Notes: generated by a model not told the origin, from the sequence alone. DNA of 49,667 nucleotides from Solobacterium sp. (GCA_017404505.1 JAFRCE010000014.1:1-49667); one strand, 5' to 3'; numbered from the stretch's first letter, positions 23,332-32,948 are shown. A program made the numbers and translations.

Positions 23332-24225
23332 ATGACAACATTATCCCGTAATGAACAGATTAAGCTGGCTGCCAAGAAAGATTCATACTGGCGCGGTGTC
23401 TGGAGACGTCTGAAGCAGAACCGTCTGGCGATGATTTCGCTGGTCATTCTGGCAATTATTATTCTTGCCTGCATCTTCGTTCCGATGTTCTCCGGTTATT
23501 CCATGTATCAGACAGCACCGGCCGAAGCCAACCAGGCACCGAATCCGACACACCTGCTGGGTACCGACAAGATCGGGCGTGACCTGTTTGTCCGTCTGTT
23601 CTACGGCGGCCGTATTTCCCTTGGTGTAGCGGTAGCCGTTACTGCTCTGGAATGTGTGATCGGCGTTATCCTCGGATCTATTTCCGGCTTCTTCGGCGGT
23701 CTTGCTGATACGATCATCATGCGTATATCGGAAATCTTCATGAGTTTCCCGTTCCTGATGATCTGTATCACACTGCAGTCAGTCTTCGGAAACTCCATTC
23801 CGACACTGATCGTGATTCTGGCCGTTCTTTCCTGGCCGAGTATTGCCCGTATCGTCCGTGGTCAGATCCTTTCCTTAAGAGAAATGGATTATATGGAAGC
23901 CTGCCGCGCTCTTGGTATTTCCAACAAGCAGCAGATCTTCAAGCACCTGTTCCCGAACGTTCTGGCTTACATCATCGTTTACGTAACACTGTCCATGGCA
24001 AGTGTTATTCTGACAGAAACATCACTGAGCTTCCTTGGTCTTGGCGTTAACCCGCCGACACCGACTTGGGGCAACCTGATTCAGGAAGCCCGTAACCTGC
24101 TGGTTCTGCAGCAGAAGTGGTGGTACTGGGTACCACCGGGAACAGCGATTTTCTTAACAATTCTGTGTTTCAACATCTTAGGCGACGGCTTACGTGATGC
24201 CATCGACCCGAAGATGCAGAAGTAA
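23332..24225 (+). CDS. Importer 1 permease, OppC/DppC type
   Basis: 297 residues. The N-terminus ([20 protein letters not shown]) and [20 protein letters not shown] are diagnostic of OppC/DppC. The coupling segment reads [20 protein letters not shown], then [22 protein letters not shown] precedes the ATG. It lies 15 bases after the OppB gene and 15 before the ATPase gene. Confidence 0.92.
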   Translation: MTTLSRNEQIKLAAKKDSYWRGVWRRLKQNRLAMISLVILAIIILACIFVPMFSGYSMYQTAPAEANQAPNPTHLLGTDKIGRDLFVRLFYGGRISLGVAVAVTALECVIGVILGSISGFFGGLADTIIMRISEIFMSFPFLMICITLQSVFGNSIPTLIVILAVLSWPSIARIVRGQILSLREMDYMEACRALGISNKQQIFKHLFPNVLAYIIVYVTLSMASVILTETSLSFLGLGVNPPTPTWGNLIQEARNLLVLQQKWWYWVPPGTAIFLTILCFNILGDGLRDAIDPKMQK

Positions 24226-24240
24226 GGGGAGGTGGAAAGA

Positions 24241-25230
24241 ATGACTGAAAATACAAGAACACCGCTCCTGCAGGTTAAGAATCTGAAAACCTACTTTCAC
24301 AGCCACTCCGGTCTTGTAAAAGCCGTAGATGATGTTTCGTTTGAAGTTTATCAGGGCGAAACGCTGGGCATCGTAGGTGAGTCCGGATGCGGTAAATCCA
24401 TTACCTGTATGTCTCTCGCTCAGCTGGTCGAATGCCCGCCGGGAAAATATGAAGGCGGCGAGATCCTGCTGGAAGGCCAGGACATGCTGAAACTGTCCGA
24501 TGTTGAACTGCGTAAGATCCGCGGTAACAAGATTTCCTATATTTTCCAGGAACCGATGACATCCCTGAACCCGGTCTTCAAGATCGGCTATCAGATCGAA
24601 GAAGTTCTGATGCTGCACCAGGGACTGTCCAAGGAAGAAGCCCGTGCCAGAGCAATCGAAGCTCTGGACCTGGTCCGTATTCCGAACCCGGAACGTATCG
24701 TCGATGAATATCCGTTCGCTCTGTCCGGCGGTATGCGTCAGCGTGTCATGATTGCCATGGCTCTGGCCTGCAATCCGAAACTGCTGGTTGCCGACGAACC
24801 GACAACGGCTCTGGACGTTACGATCCAGGCGCAGGTTCTGGATCTGATGAACGATCTAAAGAAAAAGATCGATACATCCATTCTGTTTATCACACATGAC
24901 CTTTCCGTCATTGCTGAAATGGCTGACCGTGTCATGGTTATGTATGCCGGCAAAGTTGTTGAACTTGCTGATGTCAATACGATTTTCGAGAATCCGCTTC
25001 ATCCGTATACACGCGGTCTGATCGGATCCCGTCCGGACATGAGCACAAATGCTTCGCGTCTGAATGTAATTCCCGGAAACGTTCCTGACCTTTCCGATCT
25101 GCCGGAAGGATGCTCTTTCGGTCCGCGCTGCAGCCTTGTATGTGATCAGTGCAAAGCCGGAGTACCTGAACTCGTTGAAGTTGAGCCGGGTCATTTCGTA
25201 CGCTGCTTTGTAACGGGAGGTAAGAAATAA
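24241..25230 (+). CDS. Importer 1 ATPase, OppD/DppD type
   Basis: 329 residues. Walker A GESGCGKS, signature LSGGMRQR, Walker [13 protein letters not shown] and H-loop THD are all intact. The C-terminal oligopeptide-transporter extension has cysteines in [14 protein letters not shown], which in related ATPases bind an iron-sulfur cluster. ATG 24241 is preceded by GGGGAGGTGG. The stop and the next start share one base. Confidence 0.93.
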   Translation: MTENTRTPLLQVKNLKTYFHSHSGLVKAVDDVSFEVYQGETLGIVGESGCGKSITCMSLAQLVECPPGKYEGGEILLEGQDMLKLSDVELRKIRGNKISYIFQEPMTSLNPVFKIGYQIEEVLMLHQGLSKEEARARAIEALDLVRIPNPERIVDEYPFALSGGMRQRVMIAMALACNPKLLVADEPTTALDVTIQAQVLDLMNDLKKKIDTSILFITHDLSVIAEMADRVMVMYAGKVVELADVNTIFENPLHPYTRGLIGSRPDMSTNASRLNVIPGNVPDLSDLPEGCSFGPRCSLVCDQCKAGVPELVEVEPGHFVRCFVTGGKK

Positions 25231-26237
25231 TGACAACTGAGAACAAAAATCTGATTGAAGTTCGCCATTTAAAGAAATACTTCCCGATCAAAGGCGGTGT
25301 CTTCAAGAGCAAGATCGGTGATGTCAAAGCCGTTGACGATGTCTCGTTTGTCATCCCGAAGGGTAAGGTTATGGGTCTGGTAGGTGAATCCGGATGCGGC
25401 AAGTCCACGACCGGACGCACACTGCTCAGACTGCTGGATCCGACAGCCGGTGAAATGCTGTATGACGGTACGGATATCTTCAAGCTCAACAATGCTGAAC
25501 TGAAGAAATACCGCACAAAGATGCAGATCGTTTTCCAGGACCCGTATTCTTCACTGAATCCGCGTCTGCCGATCTATGACATCATCGGTGAAGCCATGCT
25601 TGAACACAAGCTGGTTGCCAACCGTGAAGAAATGATGAACAAGGTCTATGAACTGATGGACAAGTGCGGACTGTTCCCGGAACAGGCCGGCCGTTATCCG
25701 CATCAGTTCTCAGGCGGTCAGCGTCAGCGTATCTGCATTGCCAGAGCACTGGCAGTCGATCCGGAATTCGTCGTCTGTGACGAAGCCGTATCCGCCCTTG
25801 ACGTATCCATTCAGTCACAGATCATCAACCTGTTGAAAGACCTGCAGGAAGATCTGGGTCTGACATATCTGTTCATCTCGCATGACCTGTCAGTCGTTAA
25901 GTTCATCTCTGACTCTGTCGGCGTCATGTATCTGGGTGAAATTGTTGAAATGGGCTCCAAGGAACAGATCTTTACCCATTTCGCACACCCGTATACGGAA
26001 GCTCTGCTGTCCGCCGCGCCGTCCTTCGACCCGCGCAAGCGTAACAATGCAAACCGTATCATTCTGCAGGGTGATCTGCCTTCACCGAGCAATCCGCCGA
26101 GCGGATGCCGTTTCCATACCCGCTGCCCGTTTGCGACAGAGAAGTGCAAGGCTGAAGTTCCGGCAACTTACGAGATTGAACCGGGTCATACAGTCAAGTG
26201 TCATTTCGCGCACGAAAGAGCAGCGAAAAGAGGCTGA
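25230..26237 (+). CDS. Importer 1 ATPase, OppF/DppF type
   Basis: 335 residues. Walker A GESGCGKS, signature FSGGQRQR, Walker [16 protein letters not shown] and H-loop SHD. Its C-terminal extension (PSGCRFHTRCPFATEKC) is the family's usual cysteine cluster. Together with the OppD-type ATPase it forms the heterodimer that powers the importer. The Walker B sequence has A in place of the usual P (DEA rather than DEP), a modest difference. Confidence 0.93.
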   Translation: MTTENKNLIEVRHLKKYFPIKGGVFKSKIGDVKAVDDVSFVIPKGKVMGLVGESGCGKSTTGRTLLRLLDPTAGEMLYDGTDIFKLNNAELKKYRTKMQIVFQDPYSSLNPRLPIYDIIGEAMLEHKLVANREEMMNKVYELMDKCGLFPEQAGRYPHQFSGGQRQRICIARALAVDPEFVVCDEAVSALDVSIQSQIINLLKDLQEDLGLTYLFISHDLSVVKFISDSVGVMYLGEIVEMGSKEQIFTHFAHPYTEALLSAAPSFDPRKRNNANRIILQGDLPSPSNPPSGCRFHTRCPFATEKCKAEVPATYEIEPGHTVKCHFAHERAAKRG

Positions 26238-26245
26238 TCTGCTGA

Positions 26246-26509
26246 ATGTTCTTCATTAACAAAGACCGCGTAGACAGCGATCTTGAAAAGATTAAAGAAG
26301 CGAATCTGACACCGGAACAGCTGGAGAAGAAACGGGCGAAAGAAAAGGCGGAAAAGGAGCGGCTCGCGGCGCAGGTCGAGGGCTGGACCTGGAAAGACAC
26401 ACTGGCAATGACCATTGCGATCATTCAGGTGATTCTGCCGTTCATGCTTGTCATGGCTGCAGTCATGGCTCTGGTATTCATGTTCTTTGTCTGGATGTCG
26501 AATCATTAA
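26246..26509 (+). CDS. Small membrane protein at the end of importer 1 operon
   Basis: 87 residues. The first 50 are highly charged and probably helical (LEKIKEANLTPEQLEKKRAK), followed by one or two hydrophobic segments (52-85, TLAMTIAIIQVILPFMLVMA). It is not a recognised transporter subunit. Starting eight bases after the OppF stop and followed by a terminator, it is clearly in the same operon. I infer an accessory role at the membrane, perhaps regulating or anchoring the importer. Confidence 0.75.
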   Translation: MFFINKDRVDSDLEKIKEANLTPEQLEKKRAKEKAEKERLAAQVEGWTWKDTLAMTIAIIQVILPFMLVMAAVMALVFMFFVWMSNH

Positions 26510-26521
26510 TGTTTAATTGGA

Positions 26522-26549
26522 AGAGCAGGTCATATGACACTGCTCTTTC
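26522..26549 (+). terminator. terminator of importer 1 operon
   Basis: AGAGCAG (26522-26528) pairs with CTGCTCT (26540-26546); the loop is itself a palindrome (GTCATATGAC). A T-rich tract follows. Confidence 0.75.
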
Positions 26550-26567
26550 TTTGAAAGGATGGATATT

Positions 26568-28268
26568 ATGGAAAAATTCCAGGATTTGCAGTATGTGCGT
26601 CCGTCTGCTGAGGAAACCGAGGCAGAACTGAAACAGCAGCTTTCTGCATTCCGCAATGCGTCTTCCTATGAAGAAGCCAAAGAGGCTTTTCTGAAGCGTC
26701 AGGATGTCATTGCCGAATTCAGAACCATGCAGGTGCTTGCCAGTATCCGCGCCAACATGAATACGGGCGATCCGTTCTACCGGGCGGAAGAAGACTTTTT
26801 CAACACCGCGACACCGAAACTCAGTGTCATTCTGAAAGAATTCAACGAGGCTGTCGCCGCCGGTCAGTTCCGTTCGGATTTTGAAAAGGAATACGGCTCT
26901 CAGCTGTTCAAACTGCTGGATGCGGATATCCGCACCACAGGTGAAGCAATCATTGCGGAAAAAATCGAAGAAGCGAAGATTTCCACGGATTACATGCGCA
27001 CTGCCGCTTCCTGCAAGACGATGTTCCGCGGCGAAGAATGCAATTTCTACGGCCTGCTGAAACATATGCTGTCAACCGACCGGGAAGAGCGCCGGGCAGC
27101 GATGATCGCCTGGGCCGATCTCTACGAATCCGCCTCAAAGGATCTTGAAGACCAATACGCAAAACTGTGCGCACTGCGCCGCACAGAAGCGGAAAAGCTC
27201 GGCTTTGCCAGTTATATCGACATGGTCTATCTGTCACGTCACCGCTTCGACTATACAGCTGCCGATATTGAAAAATTCCGTGATGCTGTTGCGAAGTACG
27301 TCGTTCCGGCCGCGGTGAAGATCCGCGATGCGCAAAGAGAGCGTCTCGGTGTCGAAAAACTGGAATACTATGACGAAAGCCTGCTGTTCCCGGAAGGCAA
27401 TTCCACACCGGATAAAGACACCCAGGGTATGATCGACGCGGCGCAGAAGATGTATCGTGAGCTGTCGCCGGAGACCGGTGAGTTCTTTGACTTCATGGTT
27501 GAACATAACCTGTTTGATCTGGAAACGAGAGCCGGCAAACACCTTGGCGGCTACTGCACCCAGCTGATGAAGTACAAGGCACCGTTCATCTTCTCGAATT
27601 TCAACGGTTCCTCCGCGGATACGGAAGTTCTGACCCACGAAGCCGGCCATGCTTTTGAAGGTTATGTCGCTTCCCGTGTGCAGGAACTGATGGAATACCG
27701 TCATTCCACGTCAGAAGTGAATGAAATCCATTCCATGGGCATGGAATTCTTTACCGATCCCTGGTATGGTCTGTTCTATCCGGAAGGACAGGGCGACCGC
27801 TACCGCTATGAGCATCTGTGCAAGAGCCTGGAAGTAATTACTTACCTGGTCAGTGTTGACGAGTTCCAGCACCGTGTCTTCGAAGGCGAACAGCCGGATG
27901 CCGACGGTCTCAGGAAGATCTGGAAAGACATTGAAGAGAAGTACATGCCATGGCGCAGCTATGACGGCAACGAATTCCTGGAAAGCGGTGGTTTCTGGAT
28001 GCAGAAACAGCATATCTTCCTGTATCCGTTCTATTATGTTGACTATGCCCTGGCGGCGATGTGCGCTCTGCAGTTCTTCCTGAGAATGCGCAAAGACCGT
28101 AAGGAAGCCTGGGATTCTTACCTCAAGCTCTGCCGTCTCGGCGGAAGTCTTGGCTATTTCGACCTGCTGGCGGCAGTTGACCTGAACAATCCGTTCCGTG
28201 AGGAAACGGTCAGAGATGTTGTCGAAGGCGTGCAGGAAGTCATTGACGAACTGAAACAAACAATCTGA
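26568..28268 (+). CDS. M3-family oligoendopeptidase (PepF-like)
   Basis: 566 residues, soluble. The zinc motif HEAGH is at residues 357-361 (VLTHEAGHAFEGY), with the downstream metal-ligand Glu in VNEIHSMGMEFF. These are typical of M3 oligoendopeptidase F. It cleaves short peptides in the cytoplasm, which fits a position directly behind a peptide importer. ATG 26568 is preferred (AAGG nine bases upstream) over the in-frame ATG at 26559. Confidence 0.93.
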   Translation: MEKFQDLQYVRPSAEETEAELKQQLSAFRNASSYEEAKEAFLKRQDVIAEFRTMQVLASIRANMNTGDPFYRAEEDFFNTATPKLSVILKEFNEAVAAGQFRSDFEKEYGSQLFKLLDADIRTTGEAIIAEKIEEAKISTDYMRTAASCKTMFRGEECNFYGLLKHMLSTDREERRAAMIAWADLYESASKDLEDQYAKLCALRRTEAEKLGFASYIDMVYLSRHRFDYTAADIEKFRDAVAKYVVPAAVKIRDAQRERLGVEKLEYYDESLLFPEGNSTPDKDTQGMIDAAQKMYRELSPETGEFFDFMVEHNLFDLETRAGKHLGGYCTQLMKYKAPFIFSNFNGSSADTEVLTHEAGHAFEGYVASRVQELMEYRHSTSEVNEIHSMGMEFFTDPWYGLFYPEGQGDRYRYEHLCKSLEVITYLVSVDEFQHRVFEGEQPDADGLRKIWKDIEEKYMPWRSYDGNEFLESGGFWMQKQHIFLYPFYYVDYALAAMCALQFFLRMRKDRKEAWDSYLKLCRLGGSLGYFDLLAAVDLNNPFREETVRDVVEGVQEVIDELKQTI

Positions 28269-28289
28269 AGAAAGAGTGAGGAGAATATG

Positions 28290-29426
28290 ATGCTGATTAA
28301 AAACGGAATGATTCACGACATGGTTCAGAGAGAACCCTACAAAGCAGATCTTCTGATCGAAGACGGAAAGATCAAGGCCATCGGCACGGATCTGCCGGAA
28401 GAAGGCGAAGTCTTCGACGCATCCGGACTCGATGTCTATCCGGGCTTCATCGATGCCCATTCCCATCTCGGACTGGACGGCTACGGTATCGGCTTCGAAG
28501 GTGCTGACTACAACGAAATGAATGACATCTGCACCCCGCAGCTCCGAGCCATCGACAGCTACAATCCGCTTGATCCAAGCGTTAAGCACGCTGCTCTCGG
28601 CGGTGTCACGACAGTCGCAACCGGCCAGGGAAGCTCCAATGCCATCGGCGGCACCTGGATCGCTGTCAAGACGACCGGCTGCTGCGTCGATGATGCCATC
28701 ATCAAGGATCCGGTAGCCATGAAGGGCGCTCTTGGTGAAAACCCGAAGAGATGCTACAGAGACAAGGGCAACAGCGCCCGTATGTCCACAGCGGCAGTCG
28801 TCCGCAACATGATGTTCAAGGCAAAGGAATACCTTGCCAAGAAAGAAGCAGCCGGAGATGATCTTTCCAAGATGCCGGCATTCGATTTCAAATGTGAGGC
28901 AATGATTCCGGTCCTGAAGAAGGAAATCCCGCTCAAAATGCATGCCCACCAGGCAAATGACATCCTGACAGCGATCCGTCTTGCCAAGGAATTTGATGTC
29001 AATCTGACACTTGAACACGTCACGGAAGGTCATCTGATCGCTGACAAGCTGGCGGAAACGGATTACATGATGGCAGTCGGCCCGTCCCTGACACATGCGT
29101 CCAAATTCGAACTGCAGAACAAGTCCTGGACAACGCCGGGTATTCTCGCCGCGAAGGGCTGCCATGTATCGATCATCACCGACGCACCGGTCATTCCGCA
29201 GCAGTATCTGCCGTTATGCGCAAGCCTTGCTGTAAAGGCCGGCATGGATGAATTTGAAGCCCTCAAGGCAATCACCATCAATCCGGCGGAACACATCGGC
29301 ATCGCTGACAGAGTCGGGTCTCTGGAAGCGGGCAAAGACGCTGACATCGTCGTTTACGAAGGTTCACCGCTGGAGAATTCCTCCACGATCAAACTCGTAC
29401 TGATCGACGGCAACAAAATCAGCTGA
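28290..29426 (+). CDS. Amidohydrolase, imidazolonepropionase/dipeptidase-like
   Basis: 378 residues of the metal-dependent amidohydrolase superfamily. GLDVYPGFIDAHSHLG supplies the first HxH metal ligands. KMHAHQANDI and EHVTEG give later histidines, and ITDAP gives the catalytic aspartate; a C-terminal GSLEAGKDADIVV strand is typical. It may hydrolyse amides or cyclic or isopeptide products; the substrate is not known. GAGGAG lies 6 bases before ATG 28290 (ATG 28287 is the alternative). It follows the peptidase gene by about 20 bases, so a shared transcript is probable. Confidence 0.88.
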   Translation: MLIKNGMIHDMVQREPYKADLLIEDGKIKAIGTDLPEEGEVFDASGLDVYPGFIDAHSHLGLDGYGIGFEGADYNEMNDICTPQLRAIDSYNPLDPSVKHAALGGVTTVATGQGSSNAIGGTWIAVKTTGCCVDDAIIKDPVAMKGALGENPKRCYRDKGNSARMSTAAVVRNMMFKAKEYLAKKEAAGDDLSKMPAFDFKCEAMIPVLKKEIPLKMHAHQANDILTAIRLAKEFDVNLTLEHVTEGHLIADKLAETDYMMAVGPSLTHASKFELQNKSWTTPGILAAKGCHVSIITDAPVIPQQYLPLCASLAVKAGMDEFEALKAITINPAEHIGIADRVGSLEAGKDADIVVYEGSPLENSSTIKLVLIDGNKIS

Positions 29427-29436
29427 CATTCATGCA

Positions 29437-29473
29437 GACAGCAGCAGAAGTAATCTGCCGCTGTCTTTTTTTT
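29437..29473 (+). terminator. terminator of peptidase-amidohydrolase unit
   Basis: GACAGC (29437-29442) plus CAGA pairs with TCTG plus GCTGTC (29460-29465) with an internal mismatch; eight T follow. Confidence 0.85.
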
Positions 29474-29533
29474 ATGAAAAACAGTATATTTTGTCAATTT
29501 CAGCATTATATAATGAAAAAAAAGAGGGGACTT

Positions 29534-29992
29534 ATGGCGAGACTGATCATACCGGAACTGGCGGAAATGAAATACCGGAAAAAACTGCTGGAACATGAAG
29601 GAACCATGGCTTTTCATCATGGCACGATTCCGTTCCCGGAAGAAAAATGGCAGGAATTCTATGACCAGTGGGTCGGCCAGGATCCTTCAGACAGGTATTT
29701 TGCCTATATCTACTGCGGCGGCTGTGAAGACTTCACAGGCATGGTTTCCTATCATTATGACGAAAGTGAGAAGGGACATGTCGTTAACGTTCTGGTAGAG
29801 AAAAAACGCCGGCATACCGGTTATGGCACATCGGGTATCCGGCTTCTGCAGGATGTCGCGAAACAGCAGCAGATCAGCCGTTTTATTGCACCGGTGGAAA
29901 AGGGCAATGACGCGGCAGCTTTCTTCGAGAATCTCGGTTTTAAAAAGGATCATACAACGGAAGATACCGTTGTTTATACAATTGATTTTTAA
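29534..29992 (+). CDS. GNAT-family acetyltransferase
   Basis: 152 residues. GHVVNVLVEKKRRHTGYGTS (acetyl-CoA loop R-x-x-G-x-G/A) and FIAPVEKGNDAAAFFENLGF are GNAT features. The acceptor is unknown. The start is ATG 29534 following AGAGGGGA; a TATAAT occurs at 29509-29514, so this may be the head of a two-gene unit with the esterase 15 bases downstream. Confidence 0.85.
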   Translation: MARLIIPELAEMKYRKKLLEHEGTMAFHHGTIPFPEEKWQEFYDQWVGQDPSDRYFAYIYCGGCEDFTGMVSYHYDESEKGHVVNVLVEKKRRHTGYGTSGIRLLQDVAKQQQISRFIAPVEKGNDAAAFFENLGFKKDHTTEDTVVYTIDF

Positions 29993-30006
29993 GGAGGAAC
30001 AGTATC

Positions 30007-30879
30007 ATGGCACTTATTCATCTTGACTTTGAATCTGAATTCATGGGCAGTAATCAGGACGTATATATCATCGTGCCTGACAAACCGCGCACCAAGACTC
30101 CGAAGCAGTTCTACGGCAGTGATAAGAAATATAAAGTGCTGTGGCTTCTGCACGGAACCTTCGGCGGCTACAGTGACTGGATCCGCAAATCCAACATTGA
30201 ACTGTATGCCTGTGAAAAAGATCTGATCGTCGTCATGCCGGGTGTTGGCAACAGTGATTATGAAGCCTGGGATAATTTCACACTGGGCTATGATGCCGAC
30301 CGTTATCTTGTTGACGAACTGATGCCACTGGTTTACAACTGGCTGCCGGCTTCCAGCAAGCGGGCGGACAATTTCATTGCCGGTCTGTCCATGGGCGGTG
30401 CCGGCGCTCTGAAATTCGCTCTGAAGTATCCGCGCAAGTTCAGCCGCTGTGCGTCGCTGTCCTTTGTCCCGTGGAACTATGACGCCCAAAGGGAGGAAAT
30501 GGAGAAGCTGTTTGCCAAGAAGCGCAGTGAAGTGATCAACCCGAAAGATGTCATGCATATGGATCTGAGACGCTACAACCAGATGCACAGATATGACAGC
30601 GTGGATGAGTATCTGGCTTCCTATTCCAACCTCTACCGCAAACTGATCGAAGCCGTCGACAGGAAAGGTTTGCCGAAATTCTTCTTCTCGACCGGTACGG
30701 AAGATCCGCTGATGGCGGAAAACTTCGTCGCTCTGAGGGATCGTCTAACCGATCTCGGCTTTGAAGCGGTATGGGTGGAAGGCCCGGGCTCGCATGAATG
30801 GCGGGTATGGGAAAGAGACATCCAGATGGCATTTGACTTCTTCGGCCTCAACGGCAAATACAAAGGAAACGCCTTCTGA
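30007..30879 (+). CDS. Alpha/beta-hydrolase esterase (tributyrin esterase-like)
   Basis: 290 residues, cytoplasmic. The oxyanion segment is WLLHGTFGGYSDW, the nucleophile is Ser128 in GLSMGG, the aspartate is likely in GTEDPLM and the histidine in GSHEWRVWE. This matches the esterase D/EstA group, which hydrolyses short-chain esters. AAGGAGG precedes ATG 30007. Confidence 0.9.
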   Translation: MALIHLDFESEFMGSNQDVYIIVPDKPRTKTPKQFYGSDKKYKVLWLLHGTFGGYSDWIRKSNIELYACEKDLIVVMPGVGNSDYEAWDNFTLGYDADRYLVDELMPLVYNWLPASSKRADNFIAGLSMGGAGALKFALKYPRKFSRCASLSFVPWNYDAQREEMEKLFAKKRSEVINPKDVMHMDLRRYNQMHRYDSVDEYLASYSNLYRKLIEAVDRKGLPKFFFSTGTEDPLMAENFVALRDRLTDLGFEAVWVEGPGSHEWRVWERDIQMAFDFFGLNGKYKGNAF

Positions 30880-30906
30880 AGCACGCTCAGCAATGGATTT
30901 CAAGAG

Positions 30907-30935
30907 AAATGCCTGCATACAAGCGGGCATTTTTT
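30907..30935 (+). terminator. esterase terminator
   Basis: AAATGCCTGC (30907-30916) pairs with GCGGGCATTT (30923-30932; one G-U pair), followed by a T-run. Confidence 0.85.
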
Positions 30936-30993
30936 CACGAAACAAACACAAATGTAACAAAAATATAAAATTTTCATAAATACAGAAAAAAAC

Positions 30994-31033
30994 GTGAAAA
31001 TACCATTGAAAAGAATTGACACAGTATTTTCAC
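30994..31033. promoter_or_regulatory. Split inverted repeat at importer 2 promoter
   Basis: GTGAAAATAC (30994-31003) and GTATTTTCAC (31024-31033) are perfect inverted arms 20 bases apart. The right arm is between -35 and -10, the left arm just upstream of -35. The arms are centred 30 bases, or about three helical turns, apart. A regulator bound to both could repress the promoter. A CodY-like match (11 of 15) occurs upstream at 30970-30984. Confidence 0.6.
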
Positions 31034-31045
31034 ATTTTTTATAAT
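31016..31045 (+). promoter_or_regulatory. promoter of oligopeptide importer 2
   Basis: Perfect TTGACA (31016-31021), 18-base spacer and perfect TATAAT (31040-31045). Confidence 0.85.
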
Positions 31046-31077
31046 GCACCTATACATAAGAGAGGGGAAAGAAACTT

Positions 31078-32760
31078 ATGAAAAAGTCATTATCTCTTTT
31101 GCTCTCCGGTGTACTGGCTTTAGGTCTGGTTGGCTGCTCCGGCAACGGCGGCGGCGAAACACAGCCGACAGGCGGTGACACACCGGCAAGCGACTCTTCA
31201 ACCTTGACAATCGCTATCGCGATGCAGTTTGACACACTGGATCCGGCATTGTCCACAACTGTCTATAACGCATATGTTATCGACTCCATCTACGCCGGTC
31301 TTCTGAGACTGGGTGATGACAACCTGCCGCATCCGGATCTGGCTGAGGGGTACAGCATTTCCGAAGATGGTCTGGAATGGACATTCAACCTCCGCAAAGA
31401 TGCAGTATTCACAGACGGTACGCCGATCAAGGCTGAAAACTATGTCTTCACAGTACTGCGTGCTCTGTCCTATGGTACAGAAAATGCATTCCGTACAAGT
31501 TCTCTGTGCCAGTACATTGTTGGTGCTGAAGAATATCGTAACCACGCTGTTGAAGTCGGCGCAAGCTTCGACTGTCTGACAGAAGATCACAGTGGTGTCG
31601 GTGTTGAGGCAGTTGACGACTATACACTCGTTTACAAGCTGAAGACTCCGGTTCCGTACTTTGACCTCAACGTATGCGGCGGCGGCGTATTCTCTCCGCT
31701 TCCGACAAACACTCCTCAGCATGATTCCGTATGGGCACTGACACCGGGTTATCCGACAAACGGTGCTTACACACTGGAATCCATCGATCTGAACGACAAG
31801 GCTGTTGTTGTTAAGAGCGATTCTTACTGGAACAAAGACGCTGTCAAGATGGAAAAACTCGTATGGCAGGTCGTTGCTGATCCGAACGCCCAGATGGCTC
31901 AGTTCGAATCCGGTGACATCGACGTCGCTCTGAGTGTTCCGACAGAAGCAGTTGAAAAGTACCTCGGTACTGAAAATCTGTGGAGCATGATGTATCCGTC
32001 TACATATTCTCTGTGCGTCAACTCCGGTCCGACAGGTCCTGAAGCTCTGAAAGACAAGAATGTCCGTAAGGCTCTGTACATCGCTCTGGATAAAGAAGCT
32101 ATCGTTAACGTAATCGGCAACACGGATCTGTATCCGCTGCTTGAAGGTTATGTACCGTTCGGTCTGCCGGGCGTCGATGGTGACTTCCGTACAGAAAGAG
32201 ACAAGGAAGGCTATGACCTCCATTATGATCCGGAAGAAGCAGTCAGACTGCTGAACGAAGCCGGCTATGATGAGAACAACAAGCTGCATATCACTTACAA
32301 GTATTCCAAGAACAGCTTCCACGAGGATGTTGCTACAGTACTGCAGAGCCAGTGGGCAGCTCTCGGATGTGTCGATGTTGACTTCGACGCTTGCGAAGGT
32401 AACGTATACTACAGCCAGATCGACGAAGGCGCTATCGAAATCGGCCGTTATGGTCTGCAGACAGACGACTCCGCTATGACAATGCTGAAGAACTGGACTG
32501 CTGTCAACCTCGTAACACCGCTGATGGATACACCTAACCAGGAAGTATTCGATCAGATGATCAACGACGCTTGGGCTGTCGCTGCTGATCCGACTGCTTT
32601 CGCAGAAGCTCTGCATAAGGCTGAAGATTACCTGGTTCAGGAAGAAGTCCTGCAGTTCCCGCTGTTCCAGTTCGCACAGGCTGGTCTGGTTCAGTCCAAC
32701 GTTCATGATTACAAGCTGCACATCGCAACTCTGGACTTCATGAGCTGCACAAAGGACTAA
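31078..32760 (+). CDS. Oligopeptide-type ABC importer 2, substrate-binding lipoprotein
   Basis: 560 residues, SBP_bac_5 family. Signal peptide MKKSLSLLLSGVLALGLVGC with Cys20 as the lipidation site, then a Gly/Thr-rich linker. The fold is seen from FDTLDPAL, WTFNLRKDAVFTDGTPIKAE, NGAYTLESI and VRKALYIALDKEAIV. It delivers ligands, probably peptides, to the permease downstream. AGAGGGGAAAG precedes ATG 31078. Like the first binding protein, it shows strong codon bias, hence high expression. A hairpin separates it from the permease gene. Confidence 0.93.
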   Translation: MKKSLSLLLSGVLALGLVGCSGNGGGETQPTGGDTPASDSSTLTIAIAMQFDTLDPALSTTVYNAYVIDSIYAGLLRLGDDNLPHPDLAEGYSISEDGLEWTFNLRKDAVFTDGTPIKAENYVFTVLRALSYGTENAFRTSSLCQYIVGAEEYRNHAVEVGASFDCLTEDHSGVGVEAVDDYTLVYKLKTPVPYFDLNVCGGGVFSPLPTNTPQHDSVWALTPGYPTNGAYTLESIDLNDKAVVVKSDSYWNKDAVKMEKLVWQVVADPNAQMAQFESGDIDVALSVPTEAVEKYLGTENLWSMMYPSTYSLCVNSGPTGPEALKDKNVRKALYIALDKEAIVNVIGNTDLYPLLEGYVPFGLPGVDGDFRTERDKEGYDLHYDPEEAVRLLNEAGYDENNKLHITYKYSKNSFHEDVATVLQSQWAALGCVDVDFDACEGNVYYSQIDEGAIEIGRYGLQTDDSAMTMLKNWTAVNLVTPLMDTPNQEVFDQMINDAWAVAADPTAFAEALHKAEDYLVQEEVLQFPLFQFAQAGLVQSNVHDYKLHIATLDFMSCTKD

Positions 32761-32802
32761 GTCTGGAATCAAACATTAAACTGAAAGCGTAAAGCACGAT
32801 TG

Positions 32803-32840
32803 ATATTGAGAGGAACGTCTTCGGGCGCTCCTCTCAGTAT
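32803..32840 (+). terminator. intercistronic hairpin (SBP2 / permease)
   Basis: ATATTGAGAGGA (32803-32814) pairs with TCCTCTCAGTAT (32829-32840; one G-U pair); no long T-run follows. It is probably an attenuator or mRNA-stabilising structure, as in importer 1. Confidence 0.7.
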
Positions 32841-32868
32841 TTCGTATAAGAGTGTGACTTATAGTCCG

Positions 32869-32948
32869 TTCTTCGTCTGTCCTGGTAAACAAAGACAGGC
32901 GCTTGTTTACGAAGAGAAACGAAGAATGACTGCAGATATACTCTGCAG
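32869..32948 (+). promoter_or_regulatory. structured leader before importer 2 permease
   Basis: Nested arms: TTCTTCGT (32869-32876) with ACGAAGAA (32919-32926), and inside it GTAAACAA (32885-32892) with TTGTTTAC (32903-32910). A third stem follows: CTGCAGA (32930-32936) with TCTGCAG (32942-32948). No known riboswitch class is recognised; it may be a regulatory or processing structure. Confidence 0.5.

Noticed and set aside
31198..32772. Very long antisense open frame (524 codons) over the second binding-protein gene
   Set aside because: Strong codon bias of the sense gene removes stops from the complementary frame; Cys/Val-rich composition and no start signals.
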